From: SCBR16-9 sp964537975
Lineage (GTDB): Bacteria; Hydrogenedentota; Hydrogenedentia; Hydrogenedentales; SCBR16-9
Direction: 5' to 3'
NCBI GenBank assembly: GCA_964537975.1
Contig: CAZIDP010000001.1
Location: 186,001-250,000, forward strand
DNA: 64,000 nt
Within the stretch, counting starts at the first letter, position 1; every line of letters begins with the position of its first letter. This document shows positions 1-8,348 of this stretch, piece by piece. The notes under the pieces are model-generated. The model saw only the letters and a program-made list of their open reading frames with translations. It was not told the origin of the DNA and did not search any database. Made by a program: the position numbers and the translations under genes.

Positions 1-231
1 TCCTTCTTGTTCGAGTTTAGCGCGGAGATTTATCTCCAGTTCTTTAACATTTGTTTTGGCATCACGCATCATGGAAGCCATTTCGCGCTCAGCATTGGAA
101 ATCAGTTGCGCAGCATCTCTACGGGCACTCCCCATGAGATTCCTGCCCAATATACGGGCCAAAATCATGGTTATAAAAGAGCCTGTGAGAATACCTACAA
201 CGATCCAGATAAGGATCATTGGATCAATCAT
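1..231 (-). CDS. rny: Ribonuclease Y, N-terminal part (cut by window edge)
   Basis: The reverse strand encodes 77 residues from an ATG at 231 and stays open to base 1. The product starts MIDPMILIWIVVGILTG, a single N-terminal membrane segment, and continues into a charged helical stretch (AAQLISNAEREMASMM, then LEINLRAKLEQEG). This is the arrangement of RNase Y: membrane anchor, long coiled coil, then the KH and HD domains, which here lie outside the window. RNase Y is a membrane-bound endoribonuclease that starts mRNA decay. GGAGG lies 7 nt before the ATG. A strong promoter about 280 bp upstream reads toward the gene. The catalytic part is not visible, so another membrane-anchored coiled-coil protein remains possible. 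Confidence 0.82.
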   Translation of the reverse strand, partial: MIDPMILIWIVVGILTGSFITMILARILGRNLMGSARRDAAQLISNAEREMASMMRDAKTNVKELEINLRAKLEQEG

Positions 232-308
232 CTAAATACCTCCATCCTAATAAGGAATGAGCCTATAGTGTTCCCGGTGGAGGCAAGAGGGTTGATTAAG
301 GAATGTTG

Positions 309-452
309 TTAATGAATTGGCAAAGCATATGCAACGGCAAGGGTATCCTTACCACCGATTTGGCGCAACATTTTATTCTTATGCGCATGAACCGCATGCT
401 TTACACAATGTATAAATATGGATACACGTCCCATTCTGGTGCGTGTTGTCAT
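309..452 (-). CDS. Possible small basic protein upstream of rny (47 aa)
   Basis: An ORF starts at ATG 452, about 50 nt downstream of a near-consensus promoter, with AGGA 8 nt before the start. It encodes MTTRTRMGRVSIFIHCVKHA and ends ALPIH, a His/Lys/Arg-rich product with no family I recognise. It ends 77 nt before the rny start codon, so it could be a leader ORF of the same transcript. Alternatively the transcript is a structured RNA: 6S RNA lies near rny or zapA in several bacteria. I could not find the closing stem of 6S by eye. Confidence 0.3.
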   Translation of the reverse strand: MTTRTRMGRVSIFIHCVKHAVHAHKNKMLRQIGGKDTLAVAYALPIH

Positions 453-511
453 CTTGTACATCCTTATAAAACCCAACCTCAAGCCGGGAAAAAGTCTACA
501 ACAATATGGTT

Positions 512-540
512 ATTATAGAAATCAGCCCCTCTGAAGTCAA
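512..540 (-). promoter_or_regulatory. Sigma-70 promoter upstream of rny
   Basis: On the reverse strand TTGACT (535-540) is separated by exactly 17 bp from TATAAT (512-517). It is one of the best promoter matches in the window. It reads toward the small ORF at 309-452 and rny, with predicted initiation near 505. Confidence 0.75.
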
Positions 541-690
541 TGAAATACTTATACTTGTGTAAAAATCGGCTCATACAACATTGAAAATCGAATAAAAAGA
601 TTCCTGATATATACGCATATAATGCTGCAGAATCGTGGAATAATGCATAAAATAAAGCATTAATTATATTGACACTGCCAAGTTACTTCA

Positions 691-2088
691 TTATATTCGT
701 ATATCATATTCTTTCATCTTACGCCACAAGGTAGACCGGGAAATCCCCAAATATCGTGCTGCAAGTGTTTGATTGCCTTCTAATTGTTCAAGCACTTGCG
801 CAATATGGCTTGCTTCCAGCTCAGCCAAAGTAGCAACCGGATGAATTTTATTTTCTGAAGAGTAGGACAACTCTAACCGTGGTTTAGTTCCAAGACGAAC
901 TTGATCTGGAAGGTCCTGTGCATGAATCAGATCATTATCTGCCATGATAACTGCATGGGCAATGACACTTTCCAGCTCACGGACATTCCCCGGGAATTCA
1001 TAATGCATCAATAAGCTCAGGGCATGCTCATCAACTCCCTGGATGCTTTTGTAGTGCTTTTTGTTAAAGTGGGCGATAAAGTGATTGATCAATGTAGGAA
1101 TTGCATCTATTCTTTCACGTAGCGGTGGAATGCGAATTTGGATTACATTCAAACGAAAATACAAATCTTCTCTGAATGTATAGTTTTTAACCGATTCAAT
1201 CAGATTCCTGTTGGTTGCCGCGAGTAATCTGACATTGACCCGACGTGTTACCGTGGAACCAACAGGTCGTATATCCCCATTCTGAAGCACACGTAGTAAT
1301 TTAGCCTGGGTAATCAGAGACATGTCACCTACTTCGTCAAGAAACAACGTACCCCCATCAGCTTCCTCAAACAGACCTCTTTTGTCCTGGTCAGCCCCGG
1401 TAAATGCCCCCTTGACATGGCCGAACATTTCACTTTCAAGCAACGTTTCGGGTAATGCGGCACAGTTTATCACAATAAATGGCATATGCCGCCTTCTGCT
1501 CAAGCGATGCAGTGTATTAGCCAGAACTTCTTTACCGGTACCGCTTTCTCCCAACAAAAGCACTGTGCTGTCCGTGGGAGCCACTTTTCGAATCATTTCA
1601 ACAACACGCTGCATCGCAGCAGTTTGCCCTACGAGTTCCTCAAATACATTCTGTTCGTAGGCGTCAAGGGTTGATTCCAGTACACGGTTTCTTTGGGCTT
1701 TTTCAACGACAAGCATGACGTCTGAAGGGCTGCAAGACTTTGGGAGATAGAAAAAGGCCCCATTGCGGATACCATCTATTGCGCGCTCCAATAAAGTTAA
1801 ATCAAAGAGCAGCACTAGCTGTGTAGCGGGGTTTTTTTGTTGAATAAAGGTGATCAGGTCAATATCACCATCTTCGCTTAATGCCAGGTCCAACACGACT
1901 ACATCAAAATTGCGACGACTGGACAAGCGCAAAACACCAGCAGAATCAATACAACGCTCAACCTGATACCCTGAGCTCAGCATGAATTCGACCAAAGTCG
2001 AGCCATACGCGACATCGGAACATGCAACAAGTACCATTGCACCTTCACGAATAGCATTGTCTTGCATTGCGACACGTTTTCTTTTCAT
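691..2088 (-). CDS. Sigma-54-dependent activator, NtrC type, with degenerate receiver
   Basis: The 465-residue product has receiver, AAA+ and Fis-type DNA-binding domains. Residues 18-130 are the receiver: the phosphoacceptor aspartate D67 (VVVLDLAL) and K117 are present. The usual acidic pair is Cys23-Ser24, and the conserved Thr/Ser is Phe95 (LVLLF). The AAA+ domain has Walker A GESGTGKE (180-187), the sigma-54 contact loop GAFTGA (227-232) and Walker B LFLDE (to 252). The C terminus holds a helix-turn-helix (NQTLAARYLGISRSTLWR). It should open promoters for RNA polymerase-sigma-54. No histidine kinase is adjacent. The changed receiver residues suggest that phosphorylation or Mg binding is weakened, so control may be by another ligand or partner (inference). 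Confidence 0.9.
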   Translation of the reverse strand: MKRKRVAMQDNAIREGAMVLVACSDVAYGSTLVEFMLSSGYQVERCIDSAGVLRLSSRRNFDVVVLDLALSEDGDIDLITFIQQKNPATQLVLLFDLTLLERAIDGIRNGAFFYLPKSCSPSDVMLVVEKAQRNRVLESTLDAYEQNVFEELVGQTAAMQRVVEMIRKVAPTDSTVLLLGESGTGKEVLANTLHRLSRRRHMPFIVINCAALPETLLESEMFGHVKGAFTGADQDKRGLFEEADGGTLFLDEVGDMSLITQAKLLRVLQNGDIRPVGSTVTRRVNVRLLAATNRNLIESVKNYTFREDLYFRLNVIQIRIPPLRERIDAIPTLINHFIAHFNKKHYKSIQGVDEHALSLLMHYEFPGNVRELESVIAHAVIMADNDLIHAQDLPDQVRLGTKPRLELSYSSENKIHPVATLAELEASHIAQVLEQLEGNQTLAARYLGISRSTLWRKMKEYDIRI

Positions 2089-2224
2089 ACCACAATTGTA
2101 TCAAATCGAAACGCATCCATGACAATGTTATTGTTATAGACCGCATTTGACACTGTTCAAACAGATAGAAGTTATTTCATGAAAATAAATCAAAAAATAA
2201 ATTGAATAAATACATTATAATACT

Positions 2225-4042
2225 TTATTTTATTTTCTCGGTTTTTGCACTTACGGTTGGCAGGGTGATAGCATTATGGGACATTAATTGACCAAAATAG
2301 GAACCATTAATTTCGCATAGCTCAATTCCACGATGGCATACAGTGCAAGAAAATGTGTCGCCGACATTAATACCCTCGGGAACGCGGATAAAGGTGCTAC
2401 AGAATGGACAGGCAATACTTTTTTCATCTTTACTGAGATAATCCTGCAGAATCCGGTCAATCTTTCCACTTCGGTAACAACTGATCAGGGCATCAGCACA
2501 TTCAGGATCAAATTGAGTTCCTCTGCCTTCTTCAATGATACCTATGGCTTTTTCCGGGTCAAAGCCTTTTCGATATGGCCGATTACTCGTAAGGGCATCC
2601 AGCGTATCCGCTACCGCAACAACACGCCCTTCTATGGGTATGTTGTCCCCTTCCAGTCCAAATGGATACCCCTTGCCATCATAACGTTCATGGTGATACA
2701 GACAATATGGAATAAGCGGTTGTAAAAAATCGACATCTTGCATGAGTTGTGCACCCTTTTCTGGGTGGATTTTAATTTTGCCGTATTCCTCATCTGTCAG
2801 ATTACCGGGTTTTCGAAGAATGGCGTCATCTATTGCTATTTTTCCGACATCATGCAATATACCTCCCATACGTACTTCTTTCAGCTTTTCATCAGACCAT
2901 CCCAAATGTTGCGCTATGGCAAGGGAGAAATTGGTTACGCGCCAGGTGTGACCCACGGTATAATGGTCTCGCATTTCAATCGCATTGGCCAACGCAGTCA
3001 ATGTATCTTCATAAGCTCGTTCCAGCTTGCGAACGTACTGGGCATTCTTGATTGCTATTGCTGCCGGCCCGGCCAACGCAACTAACATTTCCAAATCACT
3101 CGAAGTAAATGCGTTTGTGGTACCTCGGGTATCAACATAAATGACACCAAGATGTTCAGATTGGTGCGTAAGCGGAACACACATGGCAGATGCGATATTT
3201 TGAACAATAATACTTCCACCACCATCAAAACGGTTGTCTCCGGCAGCATCGTAAGTAATAATGGCTTCACCTTGTTCATATGCCTGCCGTACAATACTTG
3301 AGCTAATAACTACTTCGTGGTCTGGTAACCCGGAACGAATGAAAGCACTGATTAATTCATTTTTATTGTGTTCATCTGCAAGCAGGATTATCCCGTTATG
3401 TGACGGTATCAACTCAAAAATTTGTTCCATGACCCGTTCAAAAAGAAGGTTTATGTCGCGTTCACTGGTTATTATATGATTGGCCTGATAGATTGCATGC
3501 AACCGTTTCTGCGTTTCTTTCAATTGGTCACTATCCGCTGTTATTTGTGATCTCGCAAAAAATGTCTGATATATATTTTCTGCATTTTCACTCTGTACCT
3601 GGCCAGCTTGCGTCTTGTCGAATCGAACACCCTTGCCTGGTATGTCACCTGGTGTCTTCCCCGGAGCATCAAAAGTAGCACCGGTAACCACTCCCGGTAA
3701 GGAAGGCGAAGGTTTTGAATCAACAGTTTTTTTAGAATCTGCCTCCACCAATCCTTCGCGCTCAAAACGAAGTTGCTGTTCTCCAATCCGGACAATATCT
3801 CCATGCGTCAATTGGTATTCAAGAATGCGTCGATTTCCCACAAAAGTACCATTGCCACTATGCAAATCACGCAATATGGCACCACTGCTTGTCTGCTCTA
3901 TAAGCGCATGGCGACGAGAAATTTTCAAATCATTTAATTGGATTTCATTGTCAGGGTTGCGGCCAATATTCATACACCCATTGATAACAACGATTTTATT
4001 TTTATCTGGTCCAGTTAAAATAACCAACCTTTCTTTTAGCAT
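2225..4042 (-). CDS. FHA-GAF-HD-GYP signalling protein with C-terminal zinc ribbon
   Basis: The start is placed at MLKERLVILTG (4042), with AAGGAG 12 nt upstream; an in-frame extension to 4096 has no better site. Product is about 605 residues. An FHA domain (residues 1-95; GR at 27, SRRH at 42-45, NGTFVGN at 64-70) reads phosphothreonine partners. A GAF domain follows at about 190-340. An HD-GYP domain (LHDVGKIAI, then HHERYDGKGYPFGL) is the c-di-GMP phosphodiesterase fold. Two CxxC pairs (CPFC at about 545, CTVC about 25 residues later) make a small zinc ribbon. The protein is likely cytosolic, as no membrane segment is seen. It lies behind the sigma-54 activator in the same direction with a 136 bp gap, so co-regulation is possible but not shown. 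Confidence 0.88.
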   Translation of the reverse strand: MLKERLVILTGPDKNKIVVINGCMNIGRNPDNEIQLNDLKISRRHALIEQTSSGAILRDLHSGNGTFVGNRRILEYQLTHGDIVRIGEQQLRFEREGLVEADSKKTVDSKPSPSLPGVVTGATFDAPGKTPGDIPGKGVRFDKTQAGQVQSENAENIYQTFFARSQITADSDQLKETQKRLHAIYQANHIITSERDINLLFERVMEQIFELIPSHNGIILLADEHNKNELISAFIRSGLPDHEVVISSSIVRQAYEQGEAIITYDAAGDNRFDGGGSIIVQNIASAMCVPLTHQSEHLGVIYVDTRGTTNAFTSSDLEMLVALAGPAAIAIKNAQYVRKLERAYEDTLTALANAIEMRDHYTVGHTWRVTNFSLAIAQHLGWSDEKLKEVRMGGILHDVGKIAIDDAILRKPGNLTDEEYGKIKIHPEKGAQLMQDVDFLQPLIPYCLYHHERYDGKGYPFGLEGDNIPIEGRVVAVADTLDALTSNRPYRKGFDPEKAIGIIEEGRGTQFDPECADALISCYRSGKIDRILQDYLSKDEKSIACPFCSTFIRVPEGINVGDTFSCTVCHRGIELCEINGSYFGQLMSHNAITLPTVSAKTEKIK

Positions 4043-4274
4043 GATGGTATATCGCTCCTTATGGCGCATTTTGCAGAATTGCATCCCGACCGTCAAACAA
4101 AAAGATACTTTATCACATTTAGAGTAAAAAACACCCAGTTGATTAAATTCTTAAAAGTGCCCTATTGGGTATAATAAATTACATGGAACTTGATAAGATA
4201 ATGGCGGTTCATTAAAAACCATGTATCTGTTTCTTTGTAATTATATTTAATCGCAATAAAAATGAGAAGTGTTT

Positions 4275-5417
4275 ATGGCGGACTATTATAATTCTGACCC
4301 ATTTGGCGCTACTGCCGATCCTAAGTATTTTTATGTGACACATCCACATCGACAAATGCTGCATCGCTTATGGACAGCTATTGATCGGTCACAGGGGATA
4401 TGTGTGGTTCTTGGCGATTATGGTTCTGGGAAAACCAGCTTGATGCGTAAAATTGCTACTTCACTTAAAGCTGATTCAGATAAATATTGCTTCGGTATTA
4501 TACCTTATCCACTTCCCTCATGGAGCAGTCTGGACTTGCTCCGGGCAATTTGTGTCGGATTTGAAATTTCAATACCGGAAGATGTTGACCATGATTTGCT
4601 ATTGACCTTGTTGCAAACGCATTTCATGCAACACTCAGACTTGATTCGCGTATTGTTGATAGATGAAGCACAACACTTAAATAAACATGGACAAATTGAA
4701 GTCTTGCGGCTACTACAAGAACTTGAAACACCAGATGGCAAGCTCTTGAATCTTTTGTTTTTTGGCCATTTAAGTTGGCGTAAAGTATTACAAGCAGCGC
4801 CAGCATTCGAACATCGAACCGGATTGATTGCACGTATGCAACCAGTACCTTTCGAAGAAACCCGTGCTTTTTTGCAACATCGTCTGACCCAGGCTGGCGA
4901 TACTGATGATATAACAGTGTATTTTGATGACGATTCTTTAAGAGAGATTCATGCTTATGCTTCGGGAAATCCCCGCCGTATGGTCATCTTGTGCCGTCAG
5001 CTATGCATTACTGCTGAGTATGAGAAAAAGGATACGGTAACAAAGGAAATGGTAGAACAAACCATATCAGAGACGACCCTGGAAGGCTTGCTGGCAAATT
5101 CAGAGCAACCGATAATACGTGAATGGAATGTTGCAACAATTTCTATGCCTGAAAAAGACTCGGGACAAAAAACCAACATATCAGATAATAAACCCTCAAG
5201 TATTACACCGAATAATTCAGATACAACCACAGAAAAACAAATTGCCACTGAAGCTATCCCTGGAATAGAAAAACCGATACCAGATAGCACTTTGGATACC
5301 CCCGTAAATGCACCGAGCAAGATGCCAGTTCCACCACGAGGTAAACCCAGAGAAGCCATGAATCGGGATGAGCGTGCCGCAGACCTCTTGTTACAGGGAA
5401 TGGAAAAGTCTAAATAA
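4275..5417 (+). CDS. ExeA/GspA-like AAA ATPase with long disordered tail
   Basis: The 380-residue product begins MADYYNSDPFG, the usual opening of ExeA-type ATPases; a GTG two codons earlier (4269) is an alternative start. Walker A GDYGSGKT is at 47-54 and Walker B VLLIDEAQ ends at about 132. Family members power or organise assembly of secretion and pilus machinery at the peptidoglycan, or act as stand-alone ATPases beside transposition modules. Here the peptidoglycan-binding domain of classical ExeA is missing. It is replaced by roughly 100 residues rich in Pro, Thr, Ser and Glu (SSITPNNSDTTTEKQIATEA). The next ORF overlaps or closely follows, and a PilT-like ATPase is convergent downstream, so a role in a surface or pilus machine is plausible. 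Confidence 0.82.
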   Translation: MADYYNSDPFGATADPKYFYVTHPHRQMLHRLWTAIDRSQGICVVLGDYGSGKTSLMRKIATSLKADSDKYCFGIIPYPLPSWSSLDLLRAICVGFEISIPEDVDHDLLLTLLQTHFMQHSDLIRVLLIDEAQHLNKHGQIEVLRLLQELETPDGKLLNLLFFGHLSWRKVLQAAPAFEHRTGLIARMQPVPFEETRAFLQHRLTQAGDTDDITVYFDDDSLREIHAYASGNPRRMVILCRQLCITAEYEKKDTVTKEMVEQTISETTLEGLLANSEQPIIREWNVATISMPEKDSGQKTNISDNKPSSITPNNSDTTTEKQIATEAIPGIEKPIPDSTLDTPVNAPSKMPVPPRGKPREAMNRDERAADLLLQGMEKSK

Positions 5418-5463
5418 TTTAATTACAAGAAAATTACCTTACCTATTTTCTGGACACAATGAA

Positions 5464-6417
5464 ATGAATGATCACGACAACAACGAAATGACCAGAACCA
5501 GTATAGATGCCCCAGACCCAAGGTTTGATCATGGTGTACCTTGTGGTCAAGAATCTGTAGCGGAAGTTATTACATGCTGGAGCAGATACACAAGTCCATA
5601 TGTGTCTGCAAAATCTAAAGATGAATTGAAAACAGATGACATGACTGAATTCTATTCGGATTCTGATATGTCCGCAACAAATTTTATTTCTAAAATCACC
5701 CCACCGAAATTCCCGATTGCAGTATCAGATGAAGCCAATGAAGCCAATGAAGCCAATAAGGCAGCACAAAAAGATGACACCGAGACTGAGGACTCTCCCG
5801 CCTCTGCATTGGAAAAGTTGATCGCCAAAATGGAAGCGATTTACTTTCAGGACAATGTACCTGATATTACTGACCGGCAAGATGAAAAAATACTCTATCC
5901 TACAGAAATTCCTAATTCAAAAATATACGTACCTGGTTCATTAGATAAAGATGATACTACAGATACTGTTGCAGACATTGATACTGACTTAAATACAGAT
6001 ACACCGGTTAACAACGCAGTCACTTTGGAAATAGATAGAAATACCACACCTGACGCTGATACGAACTCACAAGACAACGCTGTGGAATACCAAGTCTATA
6101 TTGAAGAAGATACCAATTCAGATGTACATACACATGAGACAGTAGAAGAAGAAGTAATAGAAACATTTGATGATTCTGAGGACGCTCCTGAACCCATTGA
6201 AGACATAAAGCAAGAACAATTGTTGATATCAGACCCGGTACAAAATCTTGAAAAACAGGAAGCTTTGCGAAAAAAGATCAGTTCAACCCCAAGTCTTAGA
6301 GAAGCAGAAAAATTGCTTGAACAAATGGAGAAGCAACCACGGATGTCCGATGGTGCTGTTCTAGAATCTCCAGAAGACACCAGGCAAAATCAGCCAGATC
6401 AGGGAGAAACCAATTAA
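5464..6417 (+). CDS. Acidic low-complexity protein of unknown function
   Basis: The frame is open from 5368 (349 aa), overlapping the ATPase gene by 50 bp. The more likely start is MNDHDNNEMTRT at 5464, giving 317 residues, although no clear ribosome-binding site is seen. The product is extremely rich in Asp, Glu and Thr (DTDLNTDTPVNN, EEEVIETFDDSEDAPEPIE) and contains a triple EAN repeat near its middle. It has no signal peptide, membrane segment or known domain. The C-terminal 70 residues (LREAEKLLEQMEKQ) look helical. Position and style match the disordered tail of the preceding ATPase, so the two are probably made together. It could be a scaffold or partner for the ATPase (inference). Confidence 0.6.
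   Translation: MNDHDNNEMTRTSIDAPDPRFDHGVPCGQESVAEVITCWSRYTSPYVSAKSKDELKTDDMTEFYSDSDMSATNFISKITPPKFPIAVSDEANEANEANKAAQKDDTETEDSPASALEKLIAKMEAIYFQDNVPDITDRQDEKILYPTEIPNSKIYVPGSLDKDDTTDTVADIDTDLNTDTPVNNAVTLEIDRNTTPDADTNSQDNAVEYQVYIEEDTNSDVHTHETVEEEVIETFDDSEDAPEPIEDIKQEQLLISDPVQNLEKQEALRKKISSTPSLREAEKLLEQMEKQPRMSDGAVLESPEDTRQNQPDQGETN
5731..5757 (+). repeat. Three tandem 9-bp repeats inside the acidic ORF
   Basis: GAAGCCAAT is repeated three times without interruption and in frame, giving EAN-EAN-EAN. Such short perfect repeats change length by slippage without breaking the frame. Confidence 0.85.
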
Positions 6418-6464
6418 GGCAATCTACTTCTCAGAAACAGTTGAACCGTTTGTAATAACTTCAG

Positions 6465-7988
6465 CTAATGGCTGCCATGTACTGATGACTTGTCGTGCTT
6501 AATACTTTCAAGTCTTGGTATTGAATAGGTGCCCATTTGCATTTGATTGAATATGCTTTCATCTGTGGCATTCTCGCGTGCATGTTTGAGATCGATAATT
6601 TCATTCTTCCACAAGTTGTGTAGATACTTTTCGAATACAAAAGAATGCGAAACACTCTGCTGCATACCGATTCGTATCAGGTCTGTATATCCATCTTTAA
6701 TACCATCGCTAATTGGTTTGATATCATTTAGCATCAACTCCAATGCCGGCACTCTGCCACCACCAATCTTTGGTACTAATCGTTGACAAATGACACATTT
6801 CAGACAGTCACGTAATTGTACTTTGACCAGATCACGTTCAACAGGATCAAAAAAACTCAATATGCGGTTTACCACTTCCGCTGCTGTATTTGAGTGCAAC
6901 GTACTGATCACCAAGTGCCCGGTAGCGGCTGCGCTGATAGCAGATTTAATGGTATCTGAGTCACGCATTTCGCCAATCAAAATGACATCCGGGTCATGTC
7001 GCAATGCACCAGTTATGGCATCATTGAAAGTTTCAACATCACTGCCAAGATTTCGCTGTGAAATGATGGCTTTTTTGTTTGTATGTACATATTCTATAGG
7101 GTTTTCAATAGTGAGAATATGCGTAGCGCGATGACTATTGATCCAGTCAATTAATGCGGCCACTGTTGTTGTTTTCCCACTGCCTGTCATACCAGTCACC
7201 AGCAACAGCCCCCGATGTAACTCCGCGAGACTAATCATCGTTTTTTCAGGTACATTTAAATCTTCAAACGACGGGATAACTTCGGGTAAGAAGCGAAATG
7301 TACAATGAGGCGCTTCAGATTTAATAAAGGCCGATACACGTGAATAGCCCATTCCCACCTGATGATAGTTAAAGCTGGTCTGTTTGTGTTTGAGGAATTC
7401 TTCCCAGTAAATCGTTGGCGCAATTTCTTCGATAAGAGAACTTATCTGAATGGCAGACAAGGGTTCCAGGATTTCCGAACTGCGGGTGTCACCGTCTATG
7501 CGAAATACTGGTGATACCCCAGGAGAAAGGTGAACATCACTGGCCCGATATTGCATCATGGCTTTAAACAACAATTCTGGACTGATGTGGTCTACCCGAT
7601 ACTTGTCACCCTGTCCACGCCAGACTTCTGGCCAAGGCGCTGCCTGGCTGATTGCTGCCATAACAGTTTCAAATTCCTGATCATCTTCTGATTTACTTTC
7701 ACATGTAATCACAACATGACCATTGTCACGACTCGAGTTGCATGATGCTTCATGGCCTGCAACAGAATGCAATAAAGCTTCACATACTTCGTTATCTTGG
7801 GACATGCAGAATTTAAATTCGGTATAATTCCCTTGGTAGTCAGCCCGATCTGCAATAATTTCCATAGTACGACTTTTAGCAATAACTCGGCGTGGGATGC
7901 CCTCTGTTCGCTCCAGATGCGATGAGATTTTGTTGATTACTTCCCGTAAATCAGTAACTACTCCTGTACCAAGTACAAATTCAGCCAT
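6465..7988 (-). CDS. PilT/PilU-type retraction ATPase with extra N-terminal domain
   Basis: The start is set at MAEFVLGTG (7988), where GGGGGT lies 8 nt upstream; the open frame extends to 8069. About 507 residues. The PilT core begins near residue 135, with ASDVHLSPG at about 149-157, Walker A GMTGSGKT at 266-273, the Asp/Glu segment DPDVILIGEMRD, and the His box STLHSNTA. PilT-type ATPases drive retraction of type IV pili at the inner membrane. The first 120 residues are unlike PilT and include QGNYTEFKFCMSQ. I do not recognise that part. No pilin or other pil gene is present in the window. The gene converges on the acidic ORF with 47 bp between stops. Confidence 0.85.
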   Translation of the reverse strand: MAEFVLGTGVVTDLREVINKISSHLERTEGIPRRVIAKSRTMEIIADRADYQGNYTEFKFCMSQDNEVCEALLHSVAGHEASCNSSRDNGHVVITCESKSEDDQEFETVMAAISQAAPWPEVWRGQGDKYRVDHISPELLFKAMMQYRASDVHLSPGVSPVFRIDGDTRSSEILEPLSAIQISSLIEEIAPTIYWEEFLKHKQTSFNYHQVGMGYSRVSAFIKSEAPHCTFRFLPEVIPSFEDLNVPEKTMISLAELHRGLLLVTGMTGSGKTTTVAALIDWINSHRATHILTIENPIEYVHTNKKAIISQRNLGSDVETFNDAITGALRHDPDVILIGEMRDSDTIKSAISAAATGHLVISTLHSNTAAEVVNRILSFFDPVERDLVKVQLRDCLKCVICQRLVPKIGGGRVPALELMLNDIKPISDGIKDGYTDLIRIGMQQSVSHSFVFEKYLHNLWKNEIIDLKHARENATDESIFNQMQMGTYSIPRLESIKHDKSSVHGSH

Positions 7989-8348
7989 GACAATTACCCC
8001 CAATTTTGACCGGACACGTTTCCAGATGAACCGGTTTTCCAAGTATTCTCGGTTCAAGACGTGCCACATCCAGACTACACAGATAACTTACCTCAACTCA
8101 TGAGAACTCCACTTGTACAGATAGGATACCACATTTAGCTACGAATTATAACAATTTTACTTTTTTGGATCATTCGCTAAATATTCAGAATTCCCAAAAA
8201 TAGAACTTTAAGGCGGGTATCAATACATATTGAATTTAAGGGAGGAGATCAGCATAGTTCACTGATGATTTTAAGAACTGGGAAGATCAATAGATTTTTA
8301 TGTGATTTGCCACGATCATGACGCTACTATAAAATTAACACACATCAA

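Noticed and set aside
303..518. 71-residue forward frame near the window start
   Set aside because: It runs antisense to a strong promoter and its leader, with no ribosome-binding site.
2333..2725. 130-residue forward frame inside the HD-GYP gene
   Set aside because: A shadow of the clearly conserved reverse-strand HD-GYP domain.
5731..5757. CRISPR-like repeat
   Set aside because: It is a 9-bp in-frame triplet of codons without spacers; no CRISPR array seen anywhere in the window.
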